Positions 7,313 through 8,635 of a stretch of 8,635 bases of DNA are shown here, piece by piece. The stretch is from positions 1 to 8,635 of the forward strand of contig JASHYD010001071.1 in the NCBI GenBank assembly GCA_030043175.1. Reading direction: 5' to 3'. This DNA is from Xanthobacteraceae bacterium (GTDB taxonomy: Bacteria; Pseudomonadota; Alphaproteobacteria; Rhizobiales; Xanthobacteraceae). A program made the translations under genes and the position numbers. Positions within the stretch are counted from its first letter, which is position 1. Each line of letters begins with the position of its first letter. Below the pieces are notes generated by a model, which was given only the letters and a program-made list of their open reading frames with translations, had not been told where the DNA came from and searched no databases.

Positions 7313-7945
7313 TTGCCGCGGTCGATGGCCGCCCTCAGGCAGCTCACCTGTCGTATCCGGGGCTTGCCCGAGGACGGCTTCGCGCACGAACGTGCCGCTG
7401 CGCAATGGTTTAAGAACAACTTGCTGTTCGAAGCCGATGAGGGAAAGTGGCGCGCCGGCCGCCAAATCGGGTACGGCACTCAGGTATGGCCGTCAGGTCG
7501 GTACGATAGCGAATTGGTCGACGGCGAGCCCCGCGGTCCCGGTGAGCTGATCCTGCAGCCAAACAGAGCCGGCACCCTTATCCGCGGCGGAGGAAGCATC
7601 CGCGGTACCTGGACGGATAGATGTTTTCGCGAAGGACCCTTTCGGCGTGCCGTTGTCGGCCTACCCATAAAGGTCCGGACAACGGAGCTGCGAAATCGTC
7701 GCTGTTCAAAGGAGTCGAATTGGGCCTGGGTGTCGTGCGCAAACGCACAGACTGTTTCCGGCAAGAATGCTAAGGCTTCGGACACCAACGGCAAGGTCTC
7801 CTGGATGGAACAGCAATGTGCGATAACGGGCAATAGCCTAAGCCTAGCCGTAAGTTCCCCGGCCAGCTCGGAATTAGGCGAAGAGGCGCAAGCGGCAATC
7901 ATGGGCTGCGGGGCCTTCGGATCGCCCCGCTTGCCTCGGGAATGA
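7313..7945 (+). pseudogene. Decayed MORN-repeat protein remnant
   Basis: This plus-strand frame (TTG start, no clear ribosome binding site) contains a stretch at about 7440-7680 resembling MORN repeats: GYGTQVWPSGRYDSELVDG, then PRGPGELILQ, then RGTWTDRCFREG and RRAVVGLP. Rhizobial proteins with such repeats often end in a similar GTW...CF..G..RAAVGV block, so this looks like the C-terminal part of one. The rest of the frame, to 7945, matches nothing I know, and no signal peptide or complete N-terminus is present. Spacing inside the repeats is irregular. It runs opposite to all other genes, between the copper storage gene and the operon. I read it as a remnant, but a short divergent intact gene cannot be excluded. 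Confidence 0.4.
7908..7930. repeat. GC-rich 7-bp stem-loop after the copper storage gene
   Basis: GCGGGGC (7908-7914) pairs with GCCCCGC (7924-7930) around a 9-base loop, about 50 bases past the stop of the minus-strand copper storage gene. No T-tract follows on the minus strand, so it is at best a weak or Rho-assisted terminator or an mRNA-stabilising hairpin. Confidence 0.3.
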
Positions 7946-7982
7946 TCGGCCTCGACCGCCGGCCCTTCGACGGCCCTTCTCC

Positions 7983-8606
7983 CTACGAAAATACTCCTCT
8001 CGCTCCTTGCAGAAAAAATGGTAAGTACGCACCGACCACCTTCTTGCCTTCTCTGATGAAAGCAGCACAAGAATCGGCACAGTTCTTACATTGCGCGTGA
8101 TGCTGCTCGTGTTTGCGGCACTCCTTCTCGCAATCGTTGCAAACGTCAACACATAATCTCACCACTTCTTTGAGGCGAGGCGCATCGAAGGCGGCAAATC
8201 TCGCGACAGCTGTACACATTGGAAGCATGGTCGAGACGCTGTCCATACAATCCTTCATAGATATATCGCCTGCGCCCAATTGTTTGGCGCAGTGGTCGAT
8301 ACATGTCTCCCCGCGATTGACACACAATAGAGCTGCATCAAGCAAATCCTGATTTTTCCCGCGAGTCACGCACAATTCGGCTGCATCAAGCAAATCCCGA
8401 TTTTTCGTTGGTCCAGTCGTGGCCTGTCCCTCGTGACCAACATGGTCTGGGTAGTCAGGATTTTGAGCGTCGGCCCAGTTGCATGACGTAAGGGCAGCGC
8501 TAGCCGCGGCGGCGCTCAGTGCGCAGGACAACTTCAATATTTGCCTGCGCGCCAATGACGCGTCGCGGACAAAATCATGACTCGAGTGTATGATGTCCTT
8601 TGTCAT
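7983..8606 (-). CDS. Tat-targeted copper storage protein, Csp1-like four-helix bundle
   Basis: A 207-residue periplasmic Cu(I)-binding protein of the four-helix-bundle Csp (DUF326) family. These proteins line the core of the bundle with Cys thiolates that hold many Cu(I) ions. The Tat signal is LARRQILKLS (18-27) plus an alanine-rich core. It ends in LTSC (39-42), which fits a lipobox, or in ADA-QN (45-49), a normal cleavage site; the protein may be a lipoprotein. Thirteen Cys follow Cys42, from Cys79 to Cys180, including CxxxC-type pairs such as CIDHC (102-106) and CVDVC (152-156), and the cluster CxxCxxxC plus CxxCxxxC (156-163, 173-180). Residues 69-84 and 85-100 are a tandem duplication. 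I chose the ATG at 8604-8606 over an upstream TTG because CGGAGA lies six bases before it. It likely stores copper for the TcDH-like enzyme encoded nearby, as Csp1 does for methane monooxygenase; that link is inference. Confidence 0.92.
   Translation of the reverse strand: MTKDIIHSSHDFVRDASLARRQILKLSCALSAAAASAALTSCNWADAQNPDYPDHVGHEGQATTGPTKNRDLLDAAELCVTRGKNQDLLDAALLCVNRGETCIDHCAKQLGAGDISMKDCMDSVSTMLPMCTAVARFAAFDAPRLKEVVRLCVDVCNDCEKECRKHEQHHAQCKNCADSCAAFIREGKKVVGAYLPFFLQGARGVFS
8307..8402 (-). repeat. In-frame tandem duplication (2 x 48 bp) in the copper storage gene
   Basis: Two adjacent 48-bp units encode NRDLLDAAELCVTRGK and NQDLLDAALLCVNRGE. A 27-base core (8332-8358 and 8380-8406) differs at a single position, so the duplication looks recent. 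The second copy corresponds to the start of the first Cys-bearing helix in ordinary Csp proteins; the first copy adds one helical segment and one Cys. Confidence 0.85.
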
Positions 8607-8612
8607 GACATG

Positions 8613-8618
8613 TCTCCG
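8613..8618 (-). promoter_or_regulatory. Ribosome binding site of the copper storage gene
   Basis: CGGAGA on the minus strand lies six bases before the ATG at 8604-8606. It decides this start over the in-frame TTG at 8622-8624, which would place the Shine-Dalgarno inside the coding sequence. The promoter lies beyond the window edge. Confidence 0.6.
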
Positions 8619-8635
8619 AATCAAAATAAAAATCG

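Noticed and set aside
6895..7479. Minus-strand open frames of 194 and 135 codons, and a 29-codon frame just before the J-like gene
   Set aside because: Two long frames overlap each other with no recognisable motif, and the short one has only a weak Shine-Dalgarno, so none can be preferred.
7480..8070. 196-codon minus-strand open frame
   Set aside because: It overlaps the 3' end of the copper storage gene in another frame and has no domain or good start; its sequence looks like the complement of the MORN-like remnant.

Overview
The window looks like an accessory region of an alphaproteobacterium, probably of the Rhizobiales. The evidence is the moderately high GC, the coding style, and homologues that I recall from rhizobial-type genomes; I could not search a database, so this is tentative. 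Every intact gene lies on the minus strand. Decayed genes flank or interrupt the set, as is common in genomic islands.

Reading along the minus strand from high to low coordinates: (1) a Tat-targeted, cysteine-rich four-helix copper storage protein of the Csp1 type (8606-7983); (2) a stretch of about 1.1 kb with no intact gene that I can support, but with a decayed plus-strand MORN-repeat gene; (3) a compact run of five genes: a membrane-anchored J-domain-like protein without HPD (6873-6178), a small beta-strand protein with a very strong ribosome binding site (6144-5833), a Tat-exported beta-propeller enzyme that I read as a thiocyanate dehydrogenase homologue (5770-3941), an FtsX/MacB-type permease (3932-2649), and an ABC ATPase fused to a membrane helix and a predicted periplasmic domain (2647-1250); (4) a 5'-truncated, frameshifted metallo-beta-lactamase-fold hydrolase pseudogene (1030-367); (5) about 370 bp at the left end with a strong stem-loop and no supported gene.

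The central point is the combination. Thiocyanate dehydrogenase is a periplasmic copper enzyme, related to the propeller of N2O reductase, known from haloalkaliphilic Thioalkalivibrio. It converts thiocyanate and water to cyanate and sulfur, releasing two electrons. Here a close homologue appears to keep the metal-site histidines. It is tightly linked to a dedicated ABC system with an unusual ATPase-periplasmic fusion and lies about 2 kb from a periplasmic copper store. By analogy with NosDFY/NosL and NosZ, I infer a copper-enzyme expression and maturation locus: the Csp protein buffers Cu(I), the ABC system supports assembly or delivers a component across the membrane, and the J-like and small proteins are accessory. 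No electron-accepting cytochrome c and no cyanase lies in the window, so these would have to be encoded elsewhere.
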